Notes: generated by a model not told the origin, from the sequence alone. DNA of 64,000 nt from Citrus sinensis (GCF_022201045.2 NC_068560.1:25437501-25501500); one strand, 5' to 3'. Counted from the first letter of the stretch, positions 8,896-19,374 are shown. A program made the numbers and translations.

Positions 8896-10968
8896 ATGTC
8901 GAAGGGCAAAGAGAAGGTCATTGAGGTTGACGACGACGAGTTGGACTTCCCACCTAGTCTGCTCGCTGATCCCGCTTTTGATCCCGGGATCCCCTTAGAG
9001 CCCATTAGGTCTAGTGTTGGTACTAGCGCTAGGAGGATGTCTCCCCAAACAACCTCCTCGAGCGACAGTAGCGATGAAGAAGGATCTTCTGGATCGGAGA
9101 ACACCTTGAGTGAGGGTCAAGGGGATGATTCTGGTGAGGCGTCCCCATCAGGAGCGCCGCGACCAGAAGGGAGGAGTAGAATAGGAGGTAGAGCCCTATC
9201 GCGGGACTACGCTATTGATTACATGACGTGCACGACCACGTTTGATGAGCTCGAGGACCTCCGGCTGAGGTATAGCATTCCTGGTGAAATACTTCTCAAG
9301 GTCCCAGGAAAGAAGGATGCTCCTAGCCGGCCTCCTAGGGGATATGTTACCCTGTACCTGGATAGCTTTAAGTACGGGCTGAGATGTCCCTTGCAACCTT
9401 ACTTTGCCCGGGTACTTAGCGGGCTAAATCTATCTCCTGGTCAGCTGAACCCAAATGGTTGGAGAGTGCTCTCTGGTCTGTTCATATTGTGGGACAGATG
9501 TTGTCAAAGCGAGCCCACAATTGATGAGGTGAAGCACCTGTACCAGCTAAAGAGCAGCCCCAAAGATGCCGGTTGGTACTACTTCCAATCTAGCACCAAG
9601 ACCAGGAAACCCATAACCGACCTCCCTACTGGTGGTGGTGGGAATTGGAAGAGAAAGTTCTTTTTTGCTGGGGGTCCTTGGGGTCAGGTCGCACAAATGG
9701 ACGGGAAGGATTACCGGGTCCCGCCCCGTTTCACGGTCCCAGGTTGCCTGCTCGCTTCAGATGTCTTGTATCCATAATTGTCCTTGTTTTATTGGCTTGT
9801 CTCTAACCAAGTGTCTGTTTGTGTTGTAGTTTCTTGGGGTGTCCACTTCCCGCTCAATCCTGACCAGCTCAAACGGGTCGAGGCGGTACGGGCCAATTCT
9901 TGCTCGAGCCGAGAACTGTTAAGCACATACAACTTGCTCGAGTCTCGCTTGATACTTCCTGGCCATAGGATGGAGGACGCTGTGATTGGGGCCCTGACCC
10001 GAAAACGTTCTCGACCTCCAACCACGAAGGGGGACCAGAGTAAGGATGCCCCTACTGCAAAGCGGGCCAACGTCGTGCAGCAGGCCCCACCCTTGAAGAT
10101 TTTACCTCCAGCCCCTGAAAAAGTTGGGGAAGCCAGTGGAGCAGCCACAGGTCCTGCTACCTCTTCTCTTCCTGTCGGGCCTCGATCTCGCTTACCCGAC
10201 AGCCGAGCAGAACATCTGGTCCCTTACCTCAATGAGTTAACCAAACTCGTGAGCAAGAAGGAGCTGGAGGATTTTGACGGCCGCACCTTGGGTGAGCTGG
10301 TGGGGGCCATGCAGCATAGCGCCTTCCACCTCAGCTGCATGACCACCTATTACAAGGCTAAGGTGGGCCGCTACGACCGGAAGATGAAGGAAGATATTCA
10401 ATCGGCGACGACCAGAGCTGACGTTGCCGAGAAGAAAGCAGGGGAGCTGAACCTCGAGAACCTGAAGCTGATAGAGCAAGAATCACTTGCTCAAGCAAAA
10501 GCCATTACCCTCGAGGAGGAGCTTACCAAGGTCAAGGAGGATCTGCAAAGGCAGATGGCTATGTACGCGGCTCAGCTCGAATCTCTCCGCGACTCCCACC
10601 GAGCCCAGGTCGAGAACTTGGAGAGGGAAGTCGAGAACTTAGAGAGAGAAGTCGACAACCAGTACGACCAGGGACTTCGGCATTCCTACCGTTGCATCAT
10701 GGCTGTCCTCGGGAAGCGACACCCTGATCTGAAGATGGATGACCTTGCAGCTGGTGTTGCTCAGCATATGGACGAGGAGGCGGCCAAGGAAGATGCCGAG
10801 GGGTTAGAGCCGATCGTGATTGAGGAGGGTAACTCTCCTCCTCGTGCAGTCCCTGCTGATGTTGGCGAGGCGAGCACCCCCCCGGACGCAACTGGTGATA
10901 CCCCCCCTGCACCCGAGGAGGTCCAGCCAACCGATGCTGCTCGGCTCACTGATCCACCATCTTTTTGA
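8896..10968 (+). CDS. Spliced antisense ORF of element 2 (Tat-type additional ORF, coiled coil)
   Basis: Exon 1 is 8896-9742 and exon 2 9830-10968. The donor CCCAG|GTTGCC and acceptor TTGTGTTGTAG enclose an 87-bp intron; both ends are phase 1 and the junction reads RFTVP-V-SWGVHFPL. The product is 661 residues. Residues 1-100 are acidic and Ser-rich (SSSDSSDEEGSSGSE); about 105-310 form a globular part (RDYAIDYMTCTTTFDELEDL onward); about 450-590 are a charged coiled coil with repeated Glu-Asn-Leu-Glu-Arg-Glu-Val units, then YDQGLRHSYRCIMAVL and an acidic Pro-rich tail. It runs opposite to gag-pol, downstream of pol. Extra ORFs, some antisense, are known from Tat-lineage elements; their function is not established. 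Without splicing, exon 1 ends at a stop at 9775 and exon 2 has no ATG before 9969, which supports the intron. Confidence 0.75.
9743..9829 (+). other. 87-bp intron in the antisense ORF
   Basis: GT-AG ends, a T-rich 3' part (CTGTTTGTGTTGTAG) and matching phase on both sides. The intron contains the only stop codon that separates the two reading frames. Confidence 0.7.
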
Positions 10969-11026
10969 TATATTTCTTCTTGTATTGTAATGAACAACGT
11001 TTATGAAATTTATCCCCTCTGTTAGC

Positions 11027-11037
11027 CATTAATAAAA
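11027..11037 (+). terminator. Possible poly(A) signal of the antisense ORF
   Basis: AATAAAA lies about 60 bp after the stop of the antisense ORF in an AT-rich stretch, just before the tandem array. Motif only. Confidence 0.35.
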
Positions 11038-11098
11038 ATGTTGTTGATTACTATCTCGTGTCGTACTTATGAATTAATTTTCGTCTGAAACGCTGATC

Positions 11099-12617
11099 GC
11101 TTCTGTCTCGCCGTAAGACAGGCTTTGAGACTTGGTGAGGCCTTTGCGTGCCGTAGAGAACTTTCCGAATGCCTTGGAGTCTGCTCGCCTTCTCGCGAAC
11201 GAGCAGATCCTGGCATGCTGGGCTTTTGTCTGGCCCTAAGACAGGCTTTGAGACTTTGTCGAGCCTTTGCATGCCTTGGGAATCTTCTTCAAACGATTTG
11301 GATTCTGCTGCCTTCTCGTGGCCGAGCAGATCCTGGCATGCTTGGCTTCTGTCTCGCCATAAGACAGGCTCTGAGACTTGACGAGCCTTTGCATGCCTTA
11401 GTATTTTTTTCAAACGATTTGGATTCTGCTGCCTCCTCGTGGCCGAGCAGATCCTGGCATGCTTGGCTTCTGTCTCGCCATAAGACAGGCTCTGAGACTT
11501 GGCGAGCCTTTGCATGCCTTAGGATTTTCTTCAAACGACTTGGATTCTGCTGCCTTCTCGTGGCCGAGCAGATCCTGGCATGCTTGGCTTCTGTCTCGCC
11601 ATAAGACAGGCTCTGAGACTTGGCGAGCCTTTGCATGCCTTAGGATTTTCTTCAAACGATTCGGATTCTGCTGCCTTCTCGTGGCCGAGCAGATCCTGGC
11701 ATGCTTGGCTTCTGTCTCGCCATAAGACAGGCTCTGAGACTTGGCGAGCCTTTGCATGCCTTAGGATTTTCTTCAAACGATTCGGATTCTGCTGCCTTCT
11801 CGTGGCCGAGCAGATCCTGGCATGCTTGGCTTCTGTCTCGCCATAAGACAGGCTCTGAGACTTGGCGAGCCTTTGCATGCCTTAGGATTTTCTTCAAACG
11901 ATTTGGATTCTGCTGCCTTCTCGTGGCCGAGCAGATCCTGGCATGCTTGGCTTCTGTCTCGCCATAAGACAGGCTCTGAGACTTGGCGAGCCTTTGCATG
12001 CCTTAGGATTTTCTTCAAACGATTTGGATTCTGCTGCCTTCTCGTGGCCGAGCAGATCCTGGCATGCTTGGCTTCTGTCTCACCATAAAACAGGCTCTGA
12101 GACTTGACGAGCCTTTGCATGCCTTAGGATTTTCTTCAAACGACTTGGATTCTGCTGCCTTCTCGTGGCCGAGCAGATCCTGGCATGCTTGGCTTCTGTC
12201 TCGCCATAAGACAGGCTCTGAGACTTGGCGAGCCTTTGCATGCCTTAGGATTTTCTTCAAACGACTTGGATTCTGCTGCCTTCTCGTGGCCGAGCAGATC
12301 CTGGCATGCTTGGCTTCTGTCTCGCCATAAGACAGGCTCTGAGACTTGGCGAGCCTTTGCATGCCTTAGGATTTTCTTCAAACGATTTGGATTCTGCTGC
12401 CTTCTCGTGGCCGAGCAGATCCTGGCATGCTTGGCTTCTGTCTCGCCATAAGACAGGCTCTGAGACTTGACGAGCCTTTGCATGCCTTAGGATTTTCTTC
12501 AAACGATTCGGATTCTGCTGCCTTCTCGTGGCCGAGCAGATCCTGGCATGCTTGGCTTCTGTCTCGCCATAAGACAGGCTCTGAGACTTGACGAGCCTTT
12601 GCATGCCTTAGGATTTT
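11099..12617. repeat. 121-bp tandem array, about 12.5 units
   Basis: The period is 121 bp by the recurrence of CTTCTGTCTCGCCATAAGAC and GGCCGAGCAGATCCTGGCAT. The first two units differ most from the rest, which are nearly identical apart from a few positions (for example GATTTGGATT, GACTTGGATT or GATTCGGATT). Each unit has a short stem-loop CTGTCT-CGCCATA-AGACAG. It lies between pol and the antisense ORF. Both strands show repeated open frames of 88 and 115 codons, a by-product of the repeat period and not genes. Confidence 0.93.
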
Positions 12618-12755
12618 TTTCGGTTTCAAGCGAATAAAATTCGTCGACGTTACATTAATGGCAGGATTTGACTTACATGAAATTGTTCGGACATAAAACA
12701 TAAAAATAAAAGATAAACAGCATGAGCAGAAATTGCTTTAAAATGTGAGCAAGTC

Positions 12756-15700
12756 TTACTGGAAGTATTTTCGGAGGTGTGCTGCGTTCCATGGGCGTTT
12801 CACTTCGGGGCCGTCCGCGCGAACCAGCTTGTAAGCTCCGGGCCCCGCTATCTGCTTGACTCTATACGGCCCTTCCCAATTCGGTCCCAGCACTCCTTGA
12901 GTCGAATCTTTAGTGCTCTGATTCACTCTTCTCAGTACCCAGTCTCCGACCCTGAATTGCCGTATGTTCACCTTCTGGTTATAATACCGAGCAACCCTCT
13001 GTTGGTAAGTGACTGATCGCTCGGCTGCTTGTTCCCTCCTCTCCATTAGCAGATCAAGATTCAAACATATCTGCTCGTCGTTCTCCTGTTCATTGAAATG
13101 ATCTGTCCGGTGTGTGGTCGTTCCTACCTCAGCCGGCACGACCACTTCATGTCCGAAAGCTAAAGCGAACGGTGTCTCCCCCGTTGCGGTTTTGTGGGTT
13201 GTTCTGTATGCCCATAGCACACCTGACAGCTCGTCAACCCACGCACCCTTTTTTGCTCCGAGCCTGGTTTTCAGAAGCCTCTTGACTGTCTTGTTGGCTG
13301 CTTCTACTTGTCCATTCGATTGAGGGTGAGCAGGCGAGCAATACTTCAGCTCTATCCCGAGGTTCTGGCAGAAATCCCTGAAGCTGTGATTATCGAACTG
13401 CCTGCCATTATCCGTTACCGAGGCATATGGGATCCCGTATCGACAGACCAGGTTTCTCCACACGAAGTCTGTTGTTTTCTTCTCTGTGATCCTGCTAAGG
13501 GCTTCTACCTCTATCCACTTCGTGAAGTAATCTATAGCGACTATTGCATGTGTTGCTGCTCCTCGTCCCTTTGGCAATGGGCCGATCAGATCAATTCCCC
13601 ATTGAGCGAATGGCCAAGGGGAGGCCATGGAGGTGAGCTTCTCTGGTGGTTGGTTAGAGAAATTTGCAAAACTCTGGCAGCTTGCACAGCTCCTGGTCTT
13701 CCTTTGCGCATCCTGGTGCATCGTCGGCCAGAAATATCCCTGCCTTAGAACCTTGTGGGCCAGGGACCTCCCGCCAGAATGATTTCCGCAAATTCCTTCA
13801 TGTACTTCCCTCAGCACGTAATCCGCGTCGTCATCGTCCAAACACCGAAGGAACGGTAATGTATATCCTCGCCGATACAGTACCCCATCGATCATCGTGT
13901 ATCTCGAGGCCTGAGCTCTAATCTTCCGAGCCCGTAGCTTATCTGGTGGTAAGACCCCGTCTCTAAGGTATGAAACTATCGGGTCCCTCCACGAGCTTTT
14001 TTGTTCTATCCGCAACACCCCCAAATTTTGCTCGATACTCGGGCGAGACTTCACTTCTAGGGGGACCGACTTTGGCATTTTTGGGTCGGCTACGGCTGCC
14101 ATCCTAGCCAAAATGTCTGCTCGACTATTCTGCTCCCTGGGAATTTGTATCACCTCCACTGCTTCGAACTTCCCCATTATCTGCCTGACTATCCTTAGGT
14201 ACTGTTCCATCTTCTCCTCTCTTGGTTGGAATCTTTCACTGACATGATTCGCAACCAGCTGGGAATCGGTTCTGATCTTAACTCTGTCCGCTTTCACGGC
14301 CCTAGCCAATTCCAGCCCTGCTATCAAGGCTTCATATTCTGCCTGGTTATTTGTGGCTGCAAATTCCAACTTTACAGCATAAGAGATCTCCTCCCCCTCT
14401 GGGCCTTCCAGGACAATCCCTGCTCCTGAACCCCGCTCTCCTGATGACCCATCCACAGATATCTGCCATACTTGAGTTTCGTCGTTGCCTATATCTGCAT
14501 CTTGCTGATCCAAGCATACTTCGGGCTCCGCGAACTCAGCTACGAAATCGGCCATTGCCTGGGCCTTTATCGCCGCGCGGGGTTTATAGTCTATGTCGAA
14601 TTCGCTCAGCTCTACAGTCCATTTGACGAGCCGACCAGAGGCATCTGGCTTGTGCAGAATTTGACGCAATGGCTGGTTGGTTATTACCGAGACCGGGAAT
14701 GCTTGAAAGTACGGCCTCAACTTCCGAGCAGCAACCACAAGGGCCAGTGCCCATTTCTCCATCGTTGGGTATCTGGTCTCAGCGTCGAGCAGGGCCTTGC
14801 TGGTGTAGTATATCGGATACTGAATTCCTTCTTCCTCTCTCACTAGAACGGAACTGGCGGCCCGATCAGATACCGCCAAATACAGATTCAACTTGTCCCC
14901 ATCCCTCGGTGTGGACAGTAGCGGAGCTTGCTGCAAGTAATGCTTCAAGTTCCGGAAGGCTTCCTCGCATTCTGGGGTCCATTCCGTTTTCTTTCCCCTC
15001 CTTATCACTTGAAAGAATGGCTGACACTTATCTGTAGCCTTGGATATGAATCTGCTCAACGCCGCCAACCTCCCCGTGAGGCTCTGCATCTCCTTCAGGT
15101 TTCGAGGAGACGTCATTTGCACAATCGCCTGGATCTTCTCGGGATTTGCTTCAATCCCCCTATGGCTCACCATGAATCCCAGGAATTTCCCTGACTCGAC
15201 CCCAAAAGCACACTTCTCCGGGTTGAGCTTCATCTTATACTTCCTCAAAAGCTCGAACGTCTCCTCGAGATGTCTGACATGTTCCTTCGGGATTTTGGAC
15301 TTGGTGATCATGTCGTCCACGTACACCTCCATGGTTTTCCCGATCAAGGGCTTAAAGACTTTATTCACCAGCCTTTGATAGGTGGCCCCAGCATTCTTGA
15401 GACCGAATGGCATCACCCTGTAACAGAACAGACCTTGGTTAGTGATGAAAGCCGTGCTCTCCTCATCCGGCTCGTACATGGGGATCTGGTTGTATCCCGA
15501 GAATGCGTCCATGAAGCTAAGCAGACCATGTCCAGCCGTTGAATCTACTAGCTGATCGATCTTTGGTAAAGGGAAGCTGTCTTTTGGGCACGCCTTATTG
15601 AGGTCTGTGAAATCCACACACATCCTCCACTTGCCGTTTGCCTTCTTTACCAACACCACATTTGATATCCACTCTGGGTAATTGACTTCCCGAATGAACC

Positions 15701-18401
15701 CTGCTCTCAGAAGCTTCTCCACCTCATCATTTACAGCCTCATACCTCTCCTGGTTGAAGCACCTCCTCTTCTGCCTTACTGCCCGAGCACCTTTCTTTAT
15801 TGCCAGCCTATGACATGCTACCTCTGGGTCAATCCCTGGCATGTCCTCATGTGTCCAGGCAAACACGTCGGCATGAGCCTGTAAGCATTTCACCAACTCC
15901 TGCTTTTGCTCTCCCTCAAGTCTCGACCCGATTCTGATCGTCTTTCCCGGGTTCTCTGGTCCCATGCTTACTGTTTCCAGATCCTCTACGGGTTCTTGTC
16001 TGCCAGTCTTGTTTTCCACTCGGGTATCGAGGGATGTTATCTGCATCGCCTCCCTTGCTGCCGAGGAGTAGCAGCTTCTTGCGATCCTCTGGTCTCCTCG
16101 TACCACTCCGACTACCCCATTCACCCGGTACTTCAGAGCCAGATAATGGTTGGACAGCACCGCTTTGCTCATCCTTAAAAATGGCCGACCTAGGATCATC
16201 TGGTAAGGACCTTCCTCGTCCACTACGACGAAGTCCAGTATCATTGTTCTTTCTGTCGGGGGGCTCCCGATTGTGATAGGCAGTTCGACCACGCCCAGAG
16301 GGACCAGCTTCCCTCCTCCGAACCCCTTCAAGGAGGTGTTGGTGTATTCCAACTTCCGGTCGGTTATTCCCATCTCTTCCAAAGTTGATTTAAATAGCAC
16401 ATCAACTGAGCTCCCCGTATCAACCAGTATCCGGTCAAACTTCTTGCTAGCGATCGTAGCCTTGATGACTAAAGCGTCCTCGTGGGGGTATAGAATCCCT
16501 TCCTCATCCTCATCCGTCCACATGATTGGCACTTGCCTGACCCTTGCTCGTTTGGCTGCTGGGGTGTTGAAGAGTATCTCTTTACTGGTCATGGCGTATC
16601 TGGCATAATTTTTTCTCGATCTGTTCGAATCTCCGGCCAACGTTGGGCCCCCAGCTATCACCCTCGCTGCGGGCGGCTCGCGTCTCAAGATTCCATCACT
16701 CTGCTCCCCTTCATCCGTTGTGGCCACCATCGGGAAAGTCCCATCCATAAACTCGTCCAGGTACCGATTTCTCACCAAATCTTCGACCTGGGTCTTGAGA
16801 TCTCTACACTCTGCTGTGGTATGGCCATGGGTGCCATGGAACTTACAATAACGTCCTCTATCCCTCCTGTTGGGTAGCTTTGTTATTGGTGTAGGGAGGT
16901 GCAGCAGCCCTCGACCCTTTATGGCCTCGTACACCTCATCCAGGGGCATCTTCAAGGGAGTGTACCGCCCATAGTCCTGGTTCTGGTCGACCAGATGCAC
17001 TGCTCTTTCTCTGTTTGCCCCACTGTGAGTTGGGGGCGGTGGGAGTGCTTCTGGTCTGCTCGTCCTGCTACCGTGGGAATGTTGATGAAGATCGCCGGAT
17101 GCCGAATCATGTCTTCTCCAAGGCTCCCTAGCTGGGGAACGAGGAGGTGGCGCCCTGCTGCGCTGATACTGTGGCGGCCTCTGATGAGGCTGGTAAGCAA
17201 TTACCCTACCTCCTGCTCCACTACCGGAGATCTGGTGGTCCCTCCTCCTGATCGGCCCATTAGTTGGTAATGCTTTCTTCTCTTTCCTCCCTAACCCTTC
17301 CAACTGGTCTGTCTTGATCCGTGCAGCCTTCTCCTCCTCAATCTCGATGTCTCTTTTAGCCTGTTCGTATGCGGCTGCATACGTTTGAATAGCTGGGCTT
17401 CTCAAATTGTACCACAGCCTTCCTATCTTCACCCCTTCTTTCAGTCCCCTTAACGCCTGAGGGTGGTTGAAGGCTCCCAAGTCGAGGACAGCCCGATGAA
17501 ACCTCTTGATGAATTCCCGAAGGGTTTCTTGCTCCCCCTGTTTCATGCTCTTCAGCTCCATCATGTCATCTTCCGGTGACATTGCCCCACTAAACTGCTC
17601 TGCGAATTCCTGGCACATCTGCTCGAAGGTTTTTATGCTGCCCCGAGGAAGTTTCCTGTACCATTCTCGTGCACGTCCCTCAAGGGATAGTGGGAACACC
17701 CTGCACCTTTGGGATGGAGATAATCCCTGTACCCCCGTTATGTCGTTGAAGCGCTCTATGTGCATCAGCGGGTCAGTTCTTCCCGAGTATCTGAGGTCGG
17801 GGAGGCAGAAATCTCTCGGAATAACTGCCCTCATGATCTCTGCTGCGAGCGGTGATTCCCCGTCCAGCATTATCCTCCAACCAGGGGCTCTGTTCCTCCC
17901 TTGCATGTCGTTAATTATTTGCGCTAGCCTTCGCACTTCCTCCTCCAGCTGTCCTGCGCGACTAGGGTCGCGCGCTGCAGCTTGATCCCGCTCTCGCTCT
18001 ACATCATGTAAGTGTTGCCTCAGTTCTGTTTCCTCTGCATTCACCACCCCGTCGCCCCCGTCACAAGTCTGTCTTACCGGGGACTGCTCTCTTTCTCTAT
18101 GAAATTCTCCCCGCAGAGGTACGTTACCTCTCTCACCACCAAATCTCCCAGCGGTTTGACTTCTCTCCGCACTATCGGTACCTGGTGCCGCTCCACCGCC
18201 TCTCACCCTTCCCTCTTGGGTTACCCTTCGCTCGTTTCGCAGCTCATGCAGGATGGTTGTCAAGGTTTCCATCTGCTTTTCCATTCGCTCCATCCGGTCG
18301 AACATGACTTTTTCCCGTGCTTCGCTGATTACCTCCCTCAGCGTCACGGAATCGTTAAGCCTTATGTCACCCCCTTGTGCGCTACTTCCTCCTATCTCCA
18401 T
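12756..18401 (-). CDS. Gag-Pol polyprotein of element 2, 1881 aa, intact
   Basis: A single uninterrupted frame from ATG 18401 to TAA 12756. Approximate order by residue: coiled N-terminal part; gag capsid about 180-370 (EWYRKLPRGS); zinc-knuckle-like CKFHGTHGHTTAEC at 519; aspartic protease with DTGSS, Asp at 661; reverse transcriptase with YVDDM at 1027-1031; Ty3-type RNase H about 1175-1270; a second, archaeal-type RNase H about 1310-1440 starting at WQISVDGSS; integrase with a His/Cys zinc region about 1535-1570 and catalytic Asp about 1602, Asp about 1667 and Glu about 1702; and a GPY/F-like end (GPNWEGPYRV). No chromodomain. The double RNase H places it in the Tat lineage. The protein is processed to build virus-like particles and to copy and integrate the element. 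No frameshift or stop was seen. Confidence 0.95.
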   Translation of the reverse strand: MEIGGSSAQGGDIRLNDSVTLREVISEAREKVMFDRMERMEKQMETLTTILHELRNERRVTQEGRVRGGGAAPGTDSAERSQTAGRFGGERGNVPLRGEFHREREQSPVRQTCDGGDGVVNAEETELRQHLHDVERERDQAAARDPSRAGQLEEEVRRLAQIINDMQGRNRAPGWRIMLDGESPLAAEIMRAVIPRDFCLPDLRYSGRTDPLMHIERFNDITGVQGLSPSQRCRVFPLSLEGRAREWYRKLPRGSIKTFEQMCQEFAEQFSGAMSPEDDMMELKSMKQGEQETLREFIKRFHRAVLDLGAFNHPQALRGLKEGVKIGRLWYNLRSPAIQTYAAAYEQAKRDIEIEEEKAARIKTDQLEGLGRKEKKALPTNGPIRRRDHQISGSGAGGRVIAYQPHQRPPQYQRSRAPPPRSPAREPWRRHDSASGDLHQHSHGSRTSRPEALPPPPTHSGANRERAVHLVDQNQDYGRYTPLKMPLDEVYEAIKGRGLLHLPTPITKLPNRRDRGRYCKFHGTHGHTTAECRDLKTQVEDLVRNRYLDEFMDGTFPMVATTDEGEQSDGILRREPPAARVIAGGPTLAGDSNRSRKNYARYAMTSKEILFNTPAAKRARVRQVPIMWTDEDEEGILYPHEDALVIKATIASKKFDRILVDTGSSVDVLFKSTLEEMGITDRKLEYTNTSLKGFGGGKLVPLGVVELPITIGSPPTERTMILDFVVVDEEGPYQMILGRPFLRMSKAVLSNHYLALKYRVNGVVGVVRGDQRIARSCYSSAAREAMQITSLDTRVENKTGRQEPVEDLETVSMGPENPGKTIRIGSRLEGEQKQELVKCLQAHADVFAWTHEDMPGIDPEVACHRLAIKKGARAVRQKRRCFNQERYEAVNDEVEKLLRAGFIREVNYPEWISNVVLVKKANGKWRMCVDFTDLNKACPKDSFPLPKIDQLVDSTAGHGLLSFMDAFSGYNQIPMYEPDEESTAFITNQGLFCYRVMPFGLKNAGATYQRLVNKVFKPLIGKTMEVYVDDMITKSKIPKEHVRHLEETFELLRKYKMKLNPEKCAFGVESGKFLGFMVSHRGIEANPEKIQAIVQMTSPRNLKEMQSLTGRLAALSRFISKATDKCQPFFQVIRRGKKTEWTPECEEAFRNLKHYLQQAPLLSTPRDGDKLNLYLAVSDRAASSVLVREEEGIQYPIYYTSKALLDAETRYPTMEKWALALVVAARKLRPYFQAFPVSVITNQPLRQILHKPDASGRLVKWTVELSEFDIDYKPRAAIKAQAMADFVAEFAEPEVCLDQQDADIGNDETQVWQISVDGSSGERGSGAGIVLEGPEGEEISYAVKLEFAATNNQAEYEALIAGLELARAVKADRVKIRTDSQLVANHVSERFQPREEKMEQYLRIVRQIMGKFEAVEVIQIPREQNSRADILARMAAVADPKMPKSVPLEVKSRPSIEQNLGVLRIEQKSSWRDPIVSYLRDGVLPPDKLRARKIRAQASRYTMIDGVLYRRGYTLPFLRCLDDDDADYVLREVHEGICGNHSGGRSLAHKVLRQGYFWPTMHQDAQRKTRSCASCQSFANFSNQPPEKLTSMASPWPFAQWGIDLIGPLPKGRGAATHAIVAIDYFTKWIEVEALSRITEKKTTDFVWRNLVCRYGIPYASVTDNGRQFDNHSFRDFCQNLGIELKYCSPAHPQSNGQVEAANKTVKRLLKTRLGAKKGAWVDELSGVLWAYRTTHKTATGETPFALAFGHEVVVPAEVGTTTHRTDHFNEQENDEQICLNLDLLMERREQAAERSVTYQQRVARYYNQKVNIRQFRVGDWVLRRVNQSTKDSTQGVLGPNWEGPYRVKQIAGPGAYKLVRADGPEVKRPWNAAHLRKYFQ

Positions 18402-18457
18402 TGCCTTTCGCTTACTCCACCCCTCTTCTTGCTATCGACAGAAGCTTTTTGCTCTGG

Positions 18458-18479
18458 ATCCCCACAGACGGCGCCAAAA
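18458..18479 (-). other. tRNA primer-binding site of element 2
   Basis: On the - strand, just inside the 5' LTR, the sequence reads TGGCGCCGTCTGTGGGGA. The first nine bases match the complement of the plant tRNA-Asp 3' end (TGGCGCCGT), followed by four mismatches and a further GGGGA match. tRNA-Asp is a plausible primer; a tRNA search is needed to decide. Confidence 0.7.
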
Positions 18480-19276
18480 TGTTGATGCGAGATTCCGGTT
18501 CTCCTCGTTCTACGATCAGGATCTCTGCTCGATCAACTTCGTCACGACCAGGAGGTCTCCTCGCCAGGCTTCTTCTCCAGAGGTCCCTGCGTACACAGAT
18601 AAGTCAGAGTACGCCGGTTGTTTTCCCGGCGCAAACCCTCCGACGCTCAAGTCAGATATGAAGGTTCGGGAAAAGCTTGCCACAGGTCTTATGGCGTTTC
18701 TTGTGGTTTTTTCCCCTTTTCTCAAGAATGCCAACCCTTTTACCTTCGTTGGCTACCTTTTTATAGGCTTCCTCTGAATCTCAGTCTTCCGCTCTTTTCG
18801 AGACGGTATGGGACTCCAACTGCTGCGTTATGGGCAAAACATGGGATCTAGCGTGTTACGCCACGGTTCAGGGGAAAGCGTGGCTGCCATGGCTCTGTGA
18901 GACCTTGCGTGTTACGCCACGGTTCTGGGGAAAGTGTGGCTGTCATGGCTCTGTGAGATCTTGCGTGTTACGTCGCGGTTCTGGGGAAAGCGTGGCTGTT
19001 GTGCCTAGATTCTCGTGCTGGAGAGCACGTCTTGCCAACTGCCGTCGACCGGGTCTCCTCGCCTCTCGATCTCTAGCCGGAATGGCCTTATGCCTTTTAT
19101 AGGAATTGGCCTCGCGGACGACAACATCGTGGACGAGCAGGATGTTTCTGCTCCTGTTCTTCCACGCGCCAGGCTTTAACGGAACACACCGGTTCGCAGA
19201 ACTCCGCCATCAGATATCTGCTCGTCATTCCTGGTCCCTTCGACGCATTTGTCCCAAACAGTATCCCTCCCAAACA
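18480..19276 (-). mobile_element. 5' LTR of element 2
   Basis: This is the promoter-bearing copy for - strand transcription. Candidate TATA boxes are at 19101-19095 (with CCAAT just upstream) and 18765-18759. It contains the 56-bp triple repeat at 18851-19004. It is identical to the other LTR except C at 18626 as far as I can see. Confidence 0.95.
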
Positions 19277-19281
19277 TCTTA
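19277..19281. repeat. Target-site duplication TCTTA (right copy)
   Basis: Matches 7633-7637 exactly and directly follows the LTR end CCCAAACA. Confidence 0.93.
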
Positions 19282-19374
19282 TTTAAAATACAAAGACTAA
19301 CTGGATAGCTCGCTCAAATTATAATAAAGACTACGCAATTATTTATTTATAAAATATATACGCACACTACATAC

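Larger units (their letters stand above)
7638..19276 (-). mobile_element. Complete young Tat-type Ty3/gypsy LTR retrotransposon (element 2)
   Basis: Two 797-bp LTRs (7638-8434 and 18480-19276) enclose gag-pol on the - strand, a 121-bp tandem array, and a spliced ORF on the + strand. A perfect 5-bp target duplication TCTTA flanks it (7633-7637 and 19277-19281). I found one LTR difference (T at 7784, C at 18626). LTR ends are TG...CA. The tRNA primer site and polypurine tract are in the expected places for transcription on the - strand. The Tat lineage is indicated by a second, archaeal-type RNase H after the usual one and by an extra ORF between pol and the 3' LTR. Everything needed for autonomous movement appears intact. 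Confidence 0.95.
7327..19374 (-). other. Intron of the cysteine-rich peptide gene, holding element 2
   Basis: The donor is G|GTATGT (19374 downward) and the acceptor TGTAG (ending 7327), both on the - strand. The retrotransposon lies entirely between them and in the same transcriptional direction as the host gene, so its TATA boxes and poly(A) signals lie in the pre-mRNA. Outside the element the intron is plain AT-rich sequence, including 7327-7632. Confidence 0.7.

Noticed and set aside
11099-12617. CRISPR-like array
   Set aside because: The whole 121-bp unit is repeated with no unique spacers and the genome is eukaryotic.
11051-12701. Repeated open frames of 88 and 115 codons on both strands
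   Set aside because: They recur every 121 bp with the tandem unit, have identical composition, and lie in the untranslated part of a retrotransposon; they are by-products of the repeat.
12777-18485. Many + strand frames of 70-160 codons opposite gag-pol
   Set aside because: They are shadows of the intact 1881-codon frame on the other strand.
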